Of a stretch of DNA of 64,000 nucleotides, positions 15,710-23,701 are shown piece by piece. Numbering within the stretch: position 1 is the first letter of the stretch; every line of letters begins with the position of its first letter. Position numbers and translations under genes: made by a program. The stretch is from positions 719,570 to 783,569 of the forward strand of contig NZ_BBUZ01000023.1 in the NCBI RefSeq assembly GCF_001417735.1. The letters are read 5' to 3'. Under the pieces are notes generated by a model. The model made no database searches. It saw only the letters and a program-made list of their open reading frames with translations, and had not been told where the DNA came from. Origin of the DNA: Streptomyces sp. NBRC 110028 (GTDB lineage: Bacteria > Actinomycetota > Actinomycetes > Streptomycetales > Streptomycetaceae).

Positions 15710-16546
15710 ATGCCTGAGCTGTGCCGCATTCCCGTCAACGGCATCGAGCTGAACGTCGCCCTGGCCGGATCGGGGCCGGATGTCCTGCTGCTGCACGGCT
15801 TCCCGCACACCTGGGAGCTGTGGAGCCCTGTGATGGCGGACCTGTCGGGCCGCTACCGCGTCATCGCGCCGGACCTGCGCGGGCTCGGCGCGAGCGCCCG
15901 GACCCGGGCGGGATACGACGCGATGACCCTGGCCGGGGACGCCGCGGGCCTGCTGGAGGCGCTGGGGGTGGGGTCGGCCGCCGTGGTGGGGATCGACGCG
16001 GGCACCCCGCCCGCCTTCCTCCTCGCGATGCGCCGCCCCGGGCTGGTACGGCGGCTCGTCGTCATGGAGTCCCTGGTCGGCCGCCTGCCCGGGGCCGAGG
16101 ACTTCCTCGTCGATGGCGCACCGTGGTGGTTCGGCTTCCACACCGTTCCGGGGCTCGCGGAAACCGTGGTGGAGGGCAACGAGGCCGCCTACATCGACTG
16201 GTTCCTCGACGCGGGCACCCTCGGCTCCGGCGTGCCCGCGCGGGCGCGGGACGCGTTCGTCGCCGCCTACACCGGACGTGAGGCCCTGCGCTGCGCGTTC
16301 GCGTACTACCGGGCCCTGCCCGAGACCGCCGCGCAGATCGAGCGGGCCGTCGCCGCCTCCCGGCTGACGATGCCCACGATGGCCATCGGCTCGCACCCCG
16401 TGGGCACGGCGCTGGAACGCCAGCTCCGTCCGATCGCCGACGATCTCACCGGACATCTCCTGGAAGACTGCGGCCACATCATCCCGCTGCACCGCCCCGA
16501 CGCCCTGCTCGGCCTGCTTCGCCCCTTCCTCGCCGGCCATCGCTGA
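15710..16546 (+). CDS. Alpha/beta hydrolase, epoxide-hydrolase-like
   Basis: A 278-aa cytosolic hydrolase. HGFPHTWELWSPVMADL gives the oxyanion HGxP motif (residues 30-33), and DLRGLGAS follows. The nucleophile elbow is VVGIDAGTP with Asp96, so an ester intermediate as in epoxide hydrolases or dehalogenases is likely rather than a serine esterase. The catalytic His is in LLEDCGHIIPLHRPD near the C-terminus. The ATG at 15710 follows CGGAG. Its divergent HxlR regulator is truncated. Substrate unknown. Confidence 0.85.
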   Translation: MPELCRIPVNGIELNVALAGSGPDVLLLHGFPHTWELWSPVMADLSGRYRVIAPDLRGLGASARTRAGYDAMTLAGDAAGLLEALGVGSAAVVGIDAGTPPAFLLAMRRPGLVRRLVVMESLVGRLPGAEDFLVDGAPWWFGFHTVPGLAETVVEGNEAAYIDWFLDAGTLGSGVPARARDAFVAAYTGREALRCAFAYYRALPETAAQIERAVAASRLTMPTMAIGSHPVGTALERQLRPIADDLTGHLLEDCGHIIPLHRPDALLGLLRPFLAGHR

Positions 16547-16585
16547 GCGGCGGCGGCCATGCCGGGGTCCGGCGGCGGTCTCGGA

Positions 16586-17149
16586 TTACCCGGGGGCCGT
16601 CTCGCCGGTACGTCGCCTTCGCGCGTGACTGCGGGCCTTCATCCGGTTGCCGCATGTGGCCATGGAGCACCAGCGTGCCGTGCCGGGGCGGCTGTGGTCG
16701 ACGAGGAACAGGTTGCACGCCTCGTTCGCGCAGGGCCGCAGCCTGCCCGGTAGTTCTTCGCGGACCGTCGACCACGCGAGGACGACGCGGACGGCCAGTT
16801 TTTGATCACTTGCCGCTTCGAGCTGCCACTGAACGCCCTCGCTCGTGGCCGTGGGACACGAGCGGGCATGCCGGAGGACGGCGTTGAGGGCGTCCACATC
16901 AGTGGAGGTCCCGCGGATCAGCCGGTGCAGGCCGTCGCGCACGTCGCGCACCGCTTCGCGCTCGGCCGTCGTTCCGCGCCCTCCCAGCGCGCGGAGCCAG
17001 CGCGACGCTTCGTCCGCCGGTTCCAGCGCGTCCGTGGGCTTGCCGTCGATCACCGGAGCGCTGTTGAGCACCGCGAGCAGCAGTTCCTCGCCCTCGACCA
17101 TCCCCTGCTCCTCCTTGACAAGCACATCCGGGGCACGCACACTCACCAT
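16586..17149 (-). CDS. CGNR zinc-finger (ABATE) domain regulator
   Basis: A 187-aa protein with an N-terminal ABATE-type domain (EELLLAVLNSAPVIDGKPTD, then ASRWLRALGG) and a C-terminal CGNR zinc finger. In the finger RPCANEACNLFLVD and ARWCSMATCGNRMKAR supply four cysteines. Such proteins usually act as stress or ligand-responsive DNA-binding regulators. The start at 17149 leaves only 37 bp to the divergent hydrolase, so a single operator probably controls both; nested inverted repeats lie there. Confidence 0.88.
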   Translation of the reverse strand: MVSVRAPDVLVKEEQGMVEGEELLLAVLNSAPVIDGKPTDALEPADEASRWLRALGGRGTTAEREAVRDVRDGLHRLIRGTSTDVDALNAVLRHARSCPTATSEGVQWQLEAASDQKLAVRVVLAWSTVREELPGRLRPCANEACNLFLVDHSRPGTARWCSMATCGNRMKARSHARRRRTGETAPG

Positions 17150-17153
17150 AGCC

Positions 17154-17181
17154 TAACCAGTTAAATTGATTTAAGAGGTTA
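17154..17181. promoter_or_regulatory. Nested inverted-repeat operator between the CGNR regulator and hydrolase
   Basis: An outer dyad taacc/ggtta (17154-17158 and 17177-17181) encloses an inner dyad ttaaa-ttga-tttaa (17161-17174). It is an A+T-rich island filling the whole divergent gap. Probable binding site of the CGNR protein; inference from position. Confidence 0.6.
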
Positions 17182-17186
17182 TCTTC

Positions 17187-18071
17187 ATGGTCGCTGTTCA
17201 TCACCGCACCGTTGGGGTCGACGGGCTGACGGTCTTCTACCGCGAGGCCGGACCGGCGGACGCTCCGGTCCTGTTGCTGCTGCACGGGTACCCGACCAGC
17301 TCGCACATGTTCCGCCACCTCATCCCGGCCCTGGCCGGCCCCTACCGGGTGATCGCGCCCGACCACATCGGCTTCGGGAGGTCGTCGGCGCCGGGCGTCG
17401 ACGAGTTCCCCTACACCTTCGACGCGCTCGCCGAGGTCACCCGCCACTTCCTGGCCACGATCGACGTGGACCGCTACGCGATCTACGTCCAGGACTACGG
17501 GGCGCCCGTCGGCTGGCGGCTCGCGCTGGCGGATCCGGATGCCGTGGTCGCCGTCGTCTCGCAGAGCGGCAACGCCTACGAGGAGGGCTTCGTCCCCGAG
17601 TTCTGGGCGCCGATCTGGGCCTACGGGGCCGATCGCAGCGCTGAGCACGAGGCGGAGCTGCGGGACGCCCTCGGGCGCGAGGCCGTCGAGTGGCAGTACA
17701 CCCACGGGGTGGCCGATCCCACCCTGGTCGACCCCGATGCCTGGGAGCACGACCTGGCCCTGCTGGCCCGTCCGGGAGTGGACCGCGCGCAGCTCGCGCT
17801 GTTCGGCGACTACGCCACCAACCGTGCTCTGTACCCGGCCGTGCACGAGTGGCTGCGCTCCCGCCGCGTTCCGGTTCTCGCGGTCTGGGGCCGCAACGAC
17901 GAGATCTTCGGCCCCGCCGGCGCGGAGGCCTTCCGCCGCGACGCGCCCGATGCCGAGATCCTTCTCCTCGACGGTGGGCATTTTCTGCTGGAAACGCATC
18001 TCGACGACGTCACACAGGCGATCCTCGCCTTTCGCGAGCGGGTGCACGGCGAGCACGCGCCCCTCGGATGA
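17187..18071 (+). CDS. Alpha/beta hydrolase, epoxide hydrolase / haloalkane dehalogenase-like
   Basis: A 294-aa hydrolase. HGYPTSSHMFRHLIPAL is the oxyanion motif, and DHIGFGRSSAP follows. The nucleophile is Asp103 in YVQDYGAPVGW. A cap domain (about residues 130-215) and the late Asp (WGRNDEIFGP) and His (DGGHFLLETH) complete the set. The Asp nucleophile argues for epoxide or haloalkane substrates rather than simple esters. It is divergent from the CGNR regulator with a shared operator. The reading is clear; the substrate is not. Confidence 0.88.
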   Translation: MVAVHHRTVGVDGLTVFYREAGPADAPVLLLLHGYPTSSHMFRHLIPALAGPYRVIAPDHIGFGRSSAPGVDEFPYTFDALAEVTRHFLATIDVDRYAIYVQDYGAPVGWRLALADPDAVVAVVSQSGNAYEEGFVPEFWAPIWAYGADRSAEHEAELRDALGREAVEWQYTHGVADPTLVDPDAWEHDLALLARPGVDRAQLALFGDYATNRALYPAVHEWLRSRRVPVLAVWGRNDEIFGPAGAEAFRRDAPDAEILLLDGGHFLLETHLDDVTQAILAFRERVHGEHAPLG

Positions 18072-18165
18072 CGCCCCGGGCCGCCGTGCCCCGGGGCGAC
18101 CGGCGGCCCTGGGCGTACCGCTGGCTGGTGTCGGCCCAGCTCGTGCCCCGCACCGATCGTCAAAC

Positions 18166-18687
18166 TCAGAGCGTGTCGCCCAAGGAGAGGCATTTCGACT
18201 TCTGGGGAATTTCTCGGACGGCCCGATTCAGGTCGATCAAAGCGTCTCCGGCCTTGGCTCCATCGCCCTCGACGGTCACCTCGACGGCGGGATCACGGCC
18301 GTATGTCGTCAGGACGTGCACCCCGTCCTTCTGTTTCCGCTGCTCGTCGAGCACCCAGTCGACGCCGTTGACGGTCACGCACAGATTGGTCGTCGGCCGC
18401 AGCGGTGTGACCCCGCAGCGCAGGACGACCGAGCCGTCTCCCCAGGCGGCGACGCCCTTCCCGGTGACGTCGTCGCGGTGCTTCGACAGCACGGTCTCGG
18501 GGGCCCGGGAAATGACATCCGCGCATTTCGGATTTCCGGCAAAGGGCCCGGGCTCCACGGAGGTCTTGGAAAAGAACAGGAAATACGAGGCGATCGCGGC
18601 CGCGATTCCCGCCGCGACGCACACCCCGGAGATGAGGCGGGCCCTTTTACTCCAAGACCTCCATGACCTGAACCGCATCGGACCCAC
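18166..18687 (-). CDS. DUF3515-like membrane-anchored protein
   Basis: A 173-aa protein with one N-terminal membrane helix or uncleaved signal (about residues 17-38, ARLISGVCVAAGIAAAIASY) and an extracytoplasmic domain. The domain contains paired cysteines (PKCADV, LRCGVTPLRPTTNLC, SKCLSL) and the family pattern VNGVDWVLDEQ. The start is uncertain between ATG 18687 and the in-frame ATG at 18678. Function unknown. Confidence 0.75.
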   Translation of the reverse strand: MGPMRFRSWRSWSKRARLISGVCVAAGIAAAIASYFLFFSKTSVEPGPFAGNPKCADVISRAPETVLSKHRDDVTGKGVAAWGDGSVVLRCGVTPLRPTTNLCVTVNGVDWVLDEQRKQKDGVHVLTTYGRDPAVEVTVEGDGAKAGDALIDLNRAVREIPQKSKCLSLGDTL

Positions 18688-18781
18688 TTATCTCATCGAC
18701 ACCCTGCCTCGCACCCTACCGCCACGTCGCGCACCGGCCCTGAGCGGGCGGTGTCAGACCCCGGGGCTACTGTGCGCTCCC

Positions 18782-19345
18782 ATGAGCGACGCGTACTCTC
18801 CCATCCCCGAACTGAACGCGCTCAAGGAGTTCGAGGACAGCCTCGGAGGGCAGTTCTTCGCACCCGGCTTCGAGATGTTCGCGTACAACGACGACCTGGA
18901 CTGGTTCTGCGGCGACGCGCCCGACGCGTATCTGGACCGGCTCATCCCCTTCGCCTACGCCACGGGCTCCGGCTCGTACTACGCCCTGTGGCGCTGTGAC
19001 GACCGCGCCGACCTCGCCACGCTGCCCGTCATCTGCTTCGGTGACGAGGGTGACCTCCGGGTCGAGGCGTGCGATCTGCGCGGGCTGTTCCGGCTGCTCG
19101 CCGCCGAGGCGGAGGACCCCGAGGACCGTGACCGGGTCGCCCCCGCACGCCGGCGGTATCTGGCGTGGCTGCACCAGAACTTCGGGATCACACCGACGGG
19201 TGACAGCGATGGGGAGGAGCTGGCCGAGCGCACCCGGCGGTTCGCCGAGTGGGTCTCGGAGTTCGCCTCCGGAGACCTCCTCGACCATGTGCTCGGCGCG
19301 CTCGGCGTGGACATACCCACGCCCGGCCGGGGCGCCGCCCTCTGA
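18782..19345 (+). CDS. Hypothetical protein with SUKH/SMI1-like pattern
   Basis: A 187-aa acidic soluble protein. The pattern PFAYATGSGSYYALWRCDD followed by LPVICFGDEGDLRVEACDL resembles the SMI1/KNR4 (SUKH) fold, in which a small aromatic/Gly-rich beta sheet ends in a 'FGDEG' turn. The C-terminal third is helical. No toxin gene adjoins it. Its 3' end meets the convergent GTPase remnant 3 bp away. The fold assignment is tentative. Confidence 0.55.
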   Translation: MSDAYSPIPELNALKEFEDSLGGQFFAPGFEMFAYNDDLDWFCGDAPDAYLDRLIPFAYATGSGSYYALWRCDDRADLATLPVICFGDEGDLRVEACDLRGLFRLLAAEAEDPEDRDRVAPARRRYLAWLHQNFGITPTGDSDGEELAERTRRFAEWVSEFASGDLLDHVLGALGVDIPTPGRGAAL

Positions 19346-19348
19346 GGG

Positions 19349-19669
19349 TCAGGCCGGTTCGGCGGATGTGGCGCGGGCCAGGGCCACGTCCAGGACGACC
19401 AGCAGCGCGTCGCGGACGGAGCCCGTCTCGCGGGCGTCGAAGACGGTGAGCGGGATGTGCTCGGAGACGTCCAGCGCCCAGCGCACCTCGTCCAGGTCGT
19501 GCTCGACCTCGCCGTCGAAGGCGTTGACCGCGACGGCGACGGCGACGGCGACGGCGAAGGGGATGTCCTTGTGCTCGAAGTAGTCGACGGCCGCGTAGCA
19601 GTCGTCCAGGCGGCGGGTGTCCACGATGACGAGGCCGCCGAGGGCTCCTTCGACCACGTCGTCCCACAT
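19349..19669 (-). pseudogene. C-terminal fragment of a conservon-type (CvnD-like) GTPase
   Basis: Encodes MWDDVVEGALGGLVIVDTRR, DDCYAAVDYFEHKDIPF, NAFDGE (G4-like NxxD position) and a normal C-terminal helix. The P-loop half (GGFGVGKTT region and G2/G3) is absent. Just before NAFDGE, four exact copies of the hexamer gcgacg (19530-19553) have expanded a normal AVAVN to AVAVAVAVAVN. The break at about 19670 joins directly to another broken gene on the other strand. Confidence 0.75.
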
Positions 19670-20520
19670 GAGGCGTCCGCCAAGCTGCTCGGCTGGAACG
19701 CCCGCACCCTGGGCGGGCAGGGCACGCCGAGCGGTATCCGGTCCGCCTTCAAGCAGGCCCTCGACCTCAAGCCGGACGGCATCGTCATCGGCGGCTTCGA
19801 CCCCGCGACCGCCGCCGACGAGGCCGAGGAGGCCAAGGCGGCGGGCATTCCGCTGATCGGCTGGCACGCCGCCGACGCCCCCGCCCCAGCGAGAAGCCGG
19901 AACTCTTCAGCAACGTCACCTCCCGGGTCGAGGACGTCGCGAGGATCAGCGCCGACTGGATCATCGCCCGGTCGGACGGCCACGCGGGGGTCGTCCTGTT
20001 CACCGACGCCACGGTGCCGTCCGCCAAGCGCAAGTCGGACCTGATCAAGAAGGAACTCGCCACCTGCTCCGACGTCAAGCTGCTGAGCTACCAGAACATC
20101 CCGATACCCGAGGTCAACCGCCGCGCCATCGGGGCTGTCCGCTCGCTGCTCGCCCGCTACGGCGACAAGTGGACCTACTCCGCCGCCATCAACGACCTGT
20201 ACTTGCAGCACACCGCCCCCGCGCTGCGCGCCGCGGACAAGGACGGCGCGGGCGCCCCGTACACCATCGGCGCCGGTGACGGCGACCCGTCGGCCTTCGA
20301 GCGCATCAACAGCAAGCGGTACCAGGCCGCCACCGTGCCCGAGCCGCTGTCCGAACAGGGCTGGCAGATCGTCGACGAGTTCAACCGCGCCTTCGCGGGC
20401 AGCCCCGCCAGCGGATACGTCGCCCCCGTCCACATCACCACCGCCGCCAACAGCGGCGGCGCCCTGTCCTGGGACTCCGAGGGCTACCGGCAGGCGTACC
20501 GCGAGATCTGGGGCCGGTGA
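19670..20520 (+). pseudogene. 5'-truncated, frameshifted sugar ABC-transporter substrate-binding protein
   Basis: From the junction the forward frame reads ASAKLLGWNARTLGGQGTPS, LKPDGIVIGGFDPATAADEA and GIPLIGWHAADAP, the periplasmic-binding-protein (sugar/RbsB-type) pattern. At about 19890 the frame shifts, and the protein continues as EKPELFSNVTSRVEDVARIS onward to a normal C-terminus (GYRQAYREIWGR) at 20520. The signal peptide and first lobe are missing. There is no permease or ATPase beside it. Dead gene. Confidence 0.8.
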
Positions 20521-20564
20521 CCCGCCGCGTCCACGCGGCACCCGGCCGCCATACAGTCCGTCAC

Positions 20565-21473
20565 ATGGACTGGATCGAACGCGTCGGCAACCTGCGGCAG
20601 TGGACCCACAAGGGGTTACGCGCACCGCACAAGCCGCTGCTGATGCTGTACGCCCTGGGGCGATTCCAGCAGGGGCCCGATCAGGGGCTCCGCTACTCGG
20701 ACGTCGAGCGGGACCTGAAGGACCTGCTGCGGGACTACGGGCCGCCGCACGACACCTCGCCCTCGTACCCCTTCCACCACCTGACGAATGACGGGGTGTG
20801 GGAGGTGCGCACCGCCGACGGCGGTTCCAGCCCCGGGTCGGGTGTGGGGCGGTTGCGGGAGAGCGGCGCGGAGGGGCGGCTGGTGCCGGAGTTGCGGTCC
20901 GCGCTGTCCGCCGAGCCGGAACTGCTGGGGCGGCTGGCGCACGTTCTGCTGGACACGCACTTCCCTCCCTCGCTCCACACCGACATCGCCGCCGCGGTCG
21001 GGCTCGACCTGGAGTCGGCGGACGGCTCGGTGGTCGCGACCGTGACGGCACGCGACCGGCGGCGCGCGGCCGAGCTGCGGCGGCAGGTGCTGGTCGCCTA
21101 CGAGTACCGGTGCGCGTTCTGCGGGTTCGACGGGGCGATCGGCCGGGTGCCGGTGGGACTGGAGGCCGCGCATGTGCGGTGGTGGGCCTTCCGGGGCGCG
21201 GACGACCTCTCCAACGCGCTGTGCCTGTGCTCCCTGCACCACAAGCTGTTCGACCGGGGGGTGCTGGGCCTGGACGGCGGGCGGCGCGTCATCGTCTCCC
21301 GGGAGTTCACCGGCCGCGGCGAGGCGGCCCGGACGCAGGTGCTGGACCTGGTGGACCGTTCGCTCATCGGGCCGCAGCGCGGCAGCGCGACGGTCGCGCC
21401 GGAGAACATCGCCTGGCACACGGAACAGGTCTTCCGCGGCAAGGCCCGAGTGGCACAGGGGGCAGGAGCATGA
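20565..21473 (+). CDS. Phosphorothioate-DNA-dependent HNH restriction endonuclease (SprMcrA-like)
   Basis: A 302-aa two-domain protein. Residues 1-165 match the sulfur-binding-domain pattern of Streptomyces type IV enzymes (MDWIERVGNLRQWTHKGLRA, PHKPLLMLYALGRF, SYPFHHLTNDGVWEV). Residues 178-235 are an HNH nuclease: zinc Cys183/Cys186 (CAFCGFDG), His203 (EAAHVRWW), Asn217 (LSNALCLC) and His225/His226 (HHKLFD). Such enzymes cut DNA carrying dnd-type sulfur modification. No dnd genes are in the window, as expected for a host that excludes modified DNA. The stop overlaps the next gene by 4 bp (ATGA). Annotation by family resemblance. Confidence 0.82.
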   Translation: MDWIERVGNLRQWTHKGLRAPHKPLLMLYALGRFQQGPDQGLRYSDVERDLKDLLRDYGPPHDTSPSYPFHHLTNDGVWEVRTADGGSSPGSGVGRLRESGAEGRLVPELRSALSAEPELLGRLAHVLLDTHFPPSLHTDIAAAVGLDLESADGSVVATVTARDRRRAAELRRQVLVAYEYRCAFCGFDGAIGRVPVGLEAAHVRWWAFRGADDLSNALCLCSLHHKLFDRGVLGLDGGRRVIVSREFTGRGEAARTQVLDLVDRSLIGPQRGSATVAPENIAWHTEQVFRGKARVAQGAGA

Positions 21474-22291
21474 ACCACTTCCCCGCCGCGCGCGCCCGGA
21501 CCGCGGTCGCGTCGGCCCTCGCCGCCCTGGTCATGTCCGTACTGCCCGGGTGCGGCTCCTCCACGAAGGACACCGGAGCGGCCGACGTCAAGCTGCCGCC
21601 GGTCGGGGCCGCCTGGGACTACCAGATCGGTGGCGCCTACCCGCCGCCCGAGGGCGTCCGGATCGTGAGCCGGGACCGTGCGGACGATCCGGCACCCGGG
21701 CTGTACAACGTCTGTTACGTCAACGCCTTTCAGACCCAGCCGGGCGAGAAGTGGCCGTCGCGGCTGCTGTTGCACGACAAGAGTGGCGAGGTCGTCAACG
21801 ACCCCGAGTGGGACGGGGAGGCGGTGCTCGACATCACCACGGCCGCGAAGCGCGAGGAGGCGGCCGAGAGGGTCGGGGCGTGGATCGAGAGCTGCGCCGA
21901 CAAGGGATTCGACGCCGTCGAGCCCGACAACCTCGACACGTTCACCCGCTGGCCCGGCCTGCTGACCGCCGACCAGGCCACGGCGTACGTGTCCCTGCTG
22001 GCGCGGCGCGCCCACGACCTGGGGCTCGCGATCGCGCAGAAGAACACCGGGCCGCTCGCCGCGCGCCGCGCGCAGACCGGGCTGGACTTCGCGGTCGTCG
22101 AGGAGTGCGGCAGATACGACGAGTGCGGGGCGTTCGCGAAGCCGTACCGGAACCGGGTGGTCGTCGTCGAGTACGAGGACAAGGGGATGGCGAAGGCGTG
22201 CGACGGCTTCGGTGACCGGCTGTCCGTCGTACGCCGCGACCGGGACGTCTCCACCCCGGACGACGACGGATACGTCCGCGACGTGTGCTGA
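21470..22291 (+). CDS. GH114-type (endo-alpha-1,4-polygalactosaminidase family) lipoprotein
   Basis: A 273-aa secreted lipoprotein. The signal peptide ends in the lipobox VLPGC (Cys at about 28). The mature TIM-barrel domain shows AAWDYQIGGAYPPPEGVRIV, then NVCYVNAFQTQPG and the acidic cluster GFDAVEPDNLDTF, followed by IAQKNTGPLA and FAVVEECGRYDECGAF, typical of the DUF297/GH114 family. The start codon sits on the stop of the HNH gene, so the two are co-translated, an unexpected pairing of a cytosolic nuclease with an exported glycosidase. Confidence 0.85.
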   Translation: MNHFPAARARTAVASALAALVMSVLPGCGSSTKDTGAADVKLPPVGAAWDYQIGGAYPPPEGVRIVSRDRADDPAPGLYNVCYVNAFQTQPGEKWPSRLLLHDKSGEVVNDPEWDGEAVLDITTAAKREEAAERVGAWIESCADKGFDAVEPDNLDTFTRWPGLLTADQATAYVSLLARRAHDLGLAIAQKNTGPLAARRAQTGLDFAVVEECGRYDECGAFAKPYRNRVVVVEYEDKGMAKACDGFGDRLSVVRRDRDVSTPDDDGYVRDVC

Positions 22292-22329
22292 TCCGCCGCC
22301 GCGCCCTCTGCTGACGGCGGATTTGCCGC

Positions 22330-22347
22330 GGGCAGAGAAACCTGCCC
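22330..22347. promoter_or_regulatory. Inverted repeat upstream of the clpP pair
   Basis: gggcag-agaaac-ctgccc is a perfect 6-bp dyad 70 bp before the first clpP start. The position fits an operator, possibly for a clpP-specific activator, but no such regulator gene is adjacent here. It could also be a short stem for the upstream gene's end. Confidence 0.4.
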
Positions 22348-22417
22348 CCGGGGCCGGTGCGGACCGACAGTGAAGTGACCGCGGCGAAGGCCGCCGCGGG
22401 ACACCACGGGAGGCCCG

Positions 22418-23071
22418 ATGCCCACACCCCTCACCGGCTGGGACCCGGCCCTCAGCCCCCGCGCCGACGAGGGCGATACGCCGCCCTCACGCTTCGACGA
22501 CCACCTGGCCGCGCAACTCCTCACCCAGCGGATCGTCTTCCTCGGCACCCAGGTCGACGAGGTCTCCGCGAACCGGGTCTGCGCACAGCTCCTCCTGCTG
22601 TCGGCGGAGGACCCGCGCACCGACATCAGCCTCTACATCAACAGCCCCGGCGGCTCGGTGACGGCCGGGCTGGCGATCTACGACACGATGCGGCTGATCC
22701 CCAACGACGTCGCGACCCTCGCCATGGGCTTCGCGGCGAGCATGGGGCAGTTCCTGCTCACGGTCGGGACGGCGGGCAAGCGGTACGCGCTGCCCAACGC
22801 GCGGATCATGATGCACCAGCCGTCGGCCGGCATCGGCGGGACGACCGCCGACATCGCGATCCAGGCCGAGAACCTGGAGTTCACCAAGCAGGCCATCGAG
22901 CGCATCATCGCCGAGCACACCGGCCAGACCCGGGAGACGATCTCCCGCGACGGCGACCGGGACCGGTTCTTCACGCCCGAGCAGGCGAAGGAGTACGGGA
23001 TGGTCGACCACATCGTGGAGTCGCTGAGCGATGTGCGCCCGGGCGGTTCGCGACGGCGGATGGGGATCTGA
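22418..23071 (+). CDS. clpP3: ATP-dependent Clp protease proteolytic subunit (ClpP3-like)
   Basis: A 217-aa serine peptidase subunit that would form the barrel of a Clp protease. The catalytic triad is intact: Ser108 in [11 protein letters not shown], His133 in [11 protein letters not shown] and Asp182 in DGDRDRFF. An N-terminal extension of about 28 residues precedes the fold. The gene lies 4 nt before a second clpP, the arrangement of the Streptomyces clpP3clpP4 operon. The gene number is given by analogy. The usual dedicated activator gene is not adjacent. Confidence 0.88.
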   Translation: MPTPLTGWDPALSPRADEGDTPPSRFDDHLAAQLLTQRIVFLGTQVDEVSANRVCAQLLLLSAEDPRTDISLYINSPGGSVTAGLAIYDTMRLIPNDVATLAMGFAASMGQFLLTVGTAGKRYALPNARIMMHQPSAGIGGTTADIAIQAENLEFTKQAIERIIAEHTGQTRETISRDGDRDRFFTPEQAKEYGMVDHIVESLSDVRPGGSRRRMGI

Positions 23072-23075
23072 GGAC

Positions 23076-23681
23076 ATGAGCCAGTACACGATTCCGACCG
23101 TCGTCGAGCGCACCACGCAGGGCGAGCGCGCGTACGACATCTACAGCCGGCTGCTGTCGGAGCGGATCATCTTCCTGGGCACGGAGATCGACGACGGTGT
23201 CGCCAACGTCGTCATCGCGCAACTCCTCCACCTGGAGTCGGCCGGTCCCGAGCAGGAGATCGCGATCTACATCAACTCGCCGGGCGGCTCGTACACCTCG
23301 CTCATGGCGATCTACGACACGATGACCTTCGTGACCGCCCCGATCTCGACGTTCTGCGTCGGCCAGGCGGCCTCGACCGCGGCGGTGCTGCTGGCCGGGG
23401 GCGACCCCGGGCGGCGCTTCGTCCTCGAACACTCCCGGGTCCTGCTGGGCCAGCCCGCGACCGGCGGGGCGCGCGGCACGGTGTCCGACCTGAGCCTCCA
23501 GGCCAAGGAGATGCTGCGCATCCGGGCCCAGGTCGAGGAGGTGCTGTCCCGGCACACCCCGCACGACGTGGCGACGCTGCGCGCGGACATGGACCGCGAC
23601 AAGGTGTTCACGGCGCGGGAGGCGGTGACGTACGGGCTGGCCGACGAGGTGCTGTCCCGGCGGCTGGTCCGCGCCGCGTGA
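23076..23681 (+). CDS. clpP4: ClpP paralogue lacking the catalytic histidine (ClpP4-like)
   Basis: A 201-aa ClpP-fold protein. The nucleophile Ser100 is present ([11 protein letters not shown]) and an Asp-rich DMDRDKVF segment (171-178) is kept. At the histidine position, however, the sequence is RVLLGQP, with Gly125 where His is expected 25 residues after Ser. The subunit is therefore probably inactive by itself and would work in a mixed ring with the upstream ClpP. The ATG at 23076 follows GAGGAC; spacing to the first gene is 4 nt, so they are co-transcribed. Confidence 0.85.
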   Translation: MSQYTIPTVVERTTQGERAYDIYSRLLSERIIFLGTEIDDGVANVVIAQLLHLESAGPEQEIAIYINSPGGSYTSLMAIYDTMTFVTAPISTFCVGQAASTAAVLLAGGDPGRRFVLEHSRVLLGQPATGGARGTVSDLSLQAKEMLRIRAQVEEVLSRHTPHDVATLRADMDRDKVFTAREAVTYGLADEVLSRRLVRAA

Positions 23682-23689
23682 CGCCTTGA

Positions 23690-23701
23690 CCGGCTAGCCG
23701 G
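23690..23701. terminator. Short palindrome between convergent clpP and araC-type genes
   Basis: ccggctagccgg is a perfect 12-bp palindrome filling the 20-bp gap between the two stop codons. It is too short for a strong hairpin but may contribute to bidirectional termination. Confidence 0.35.
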
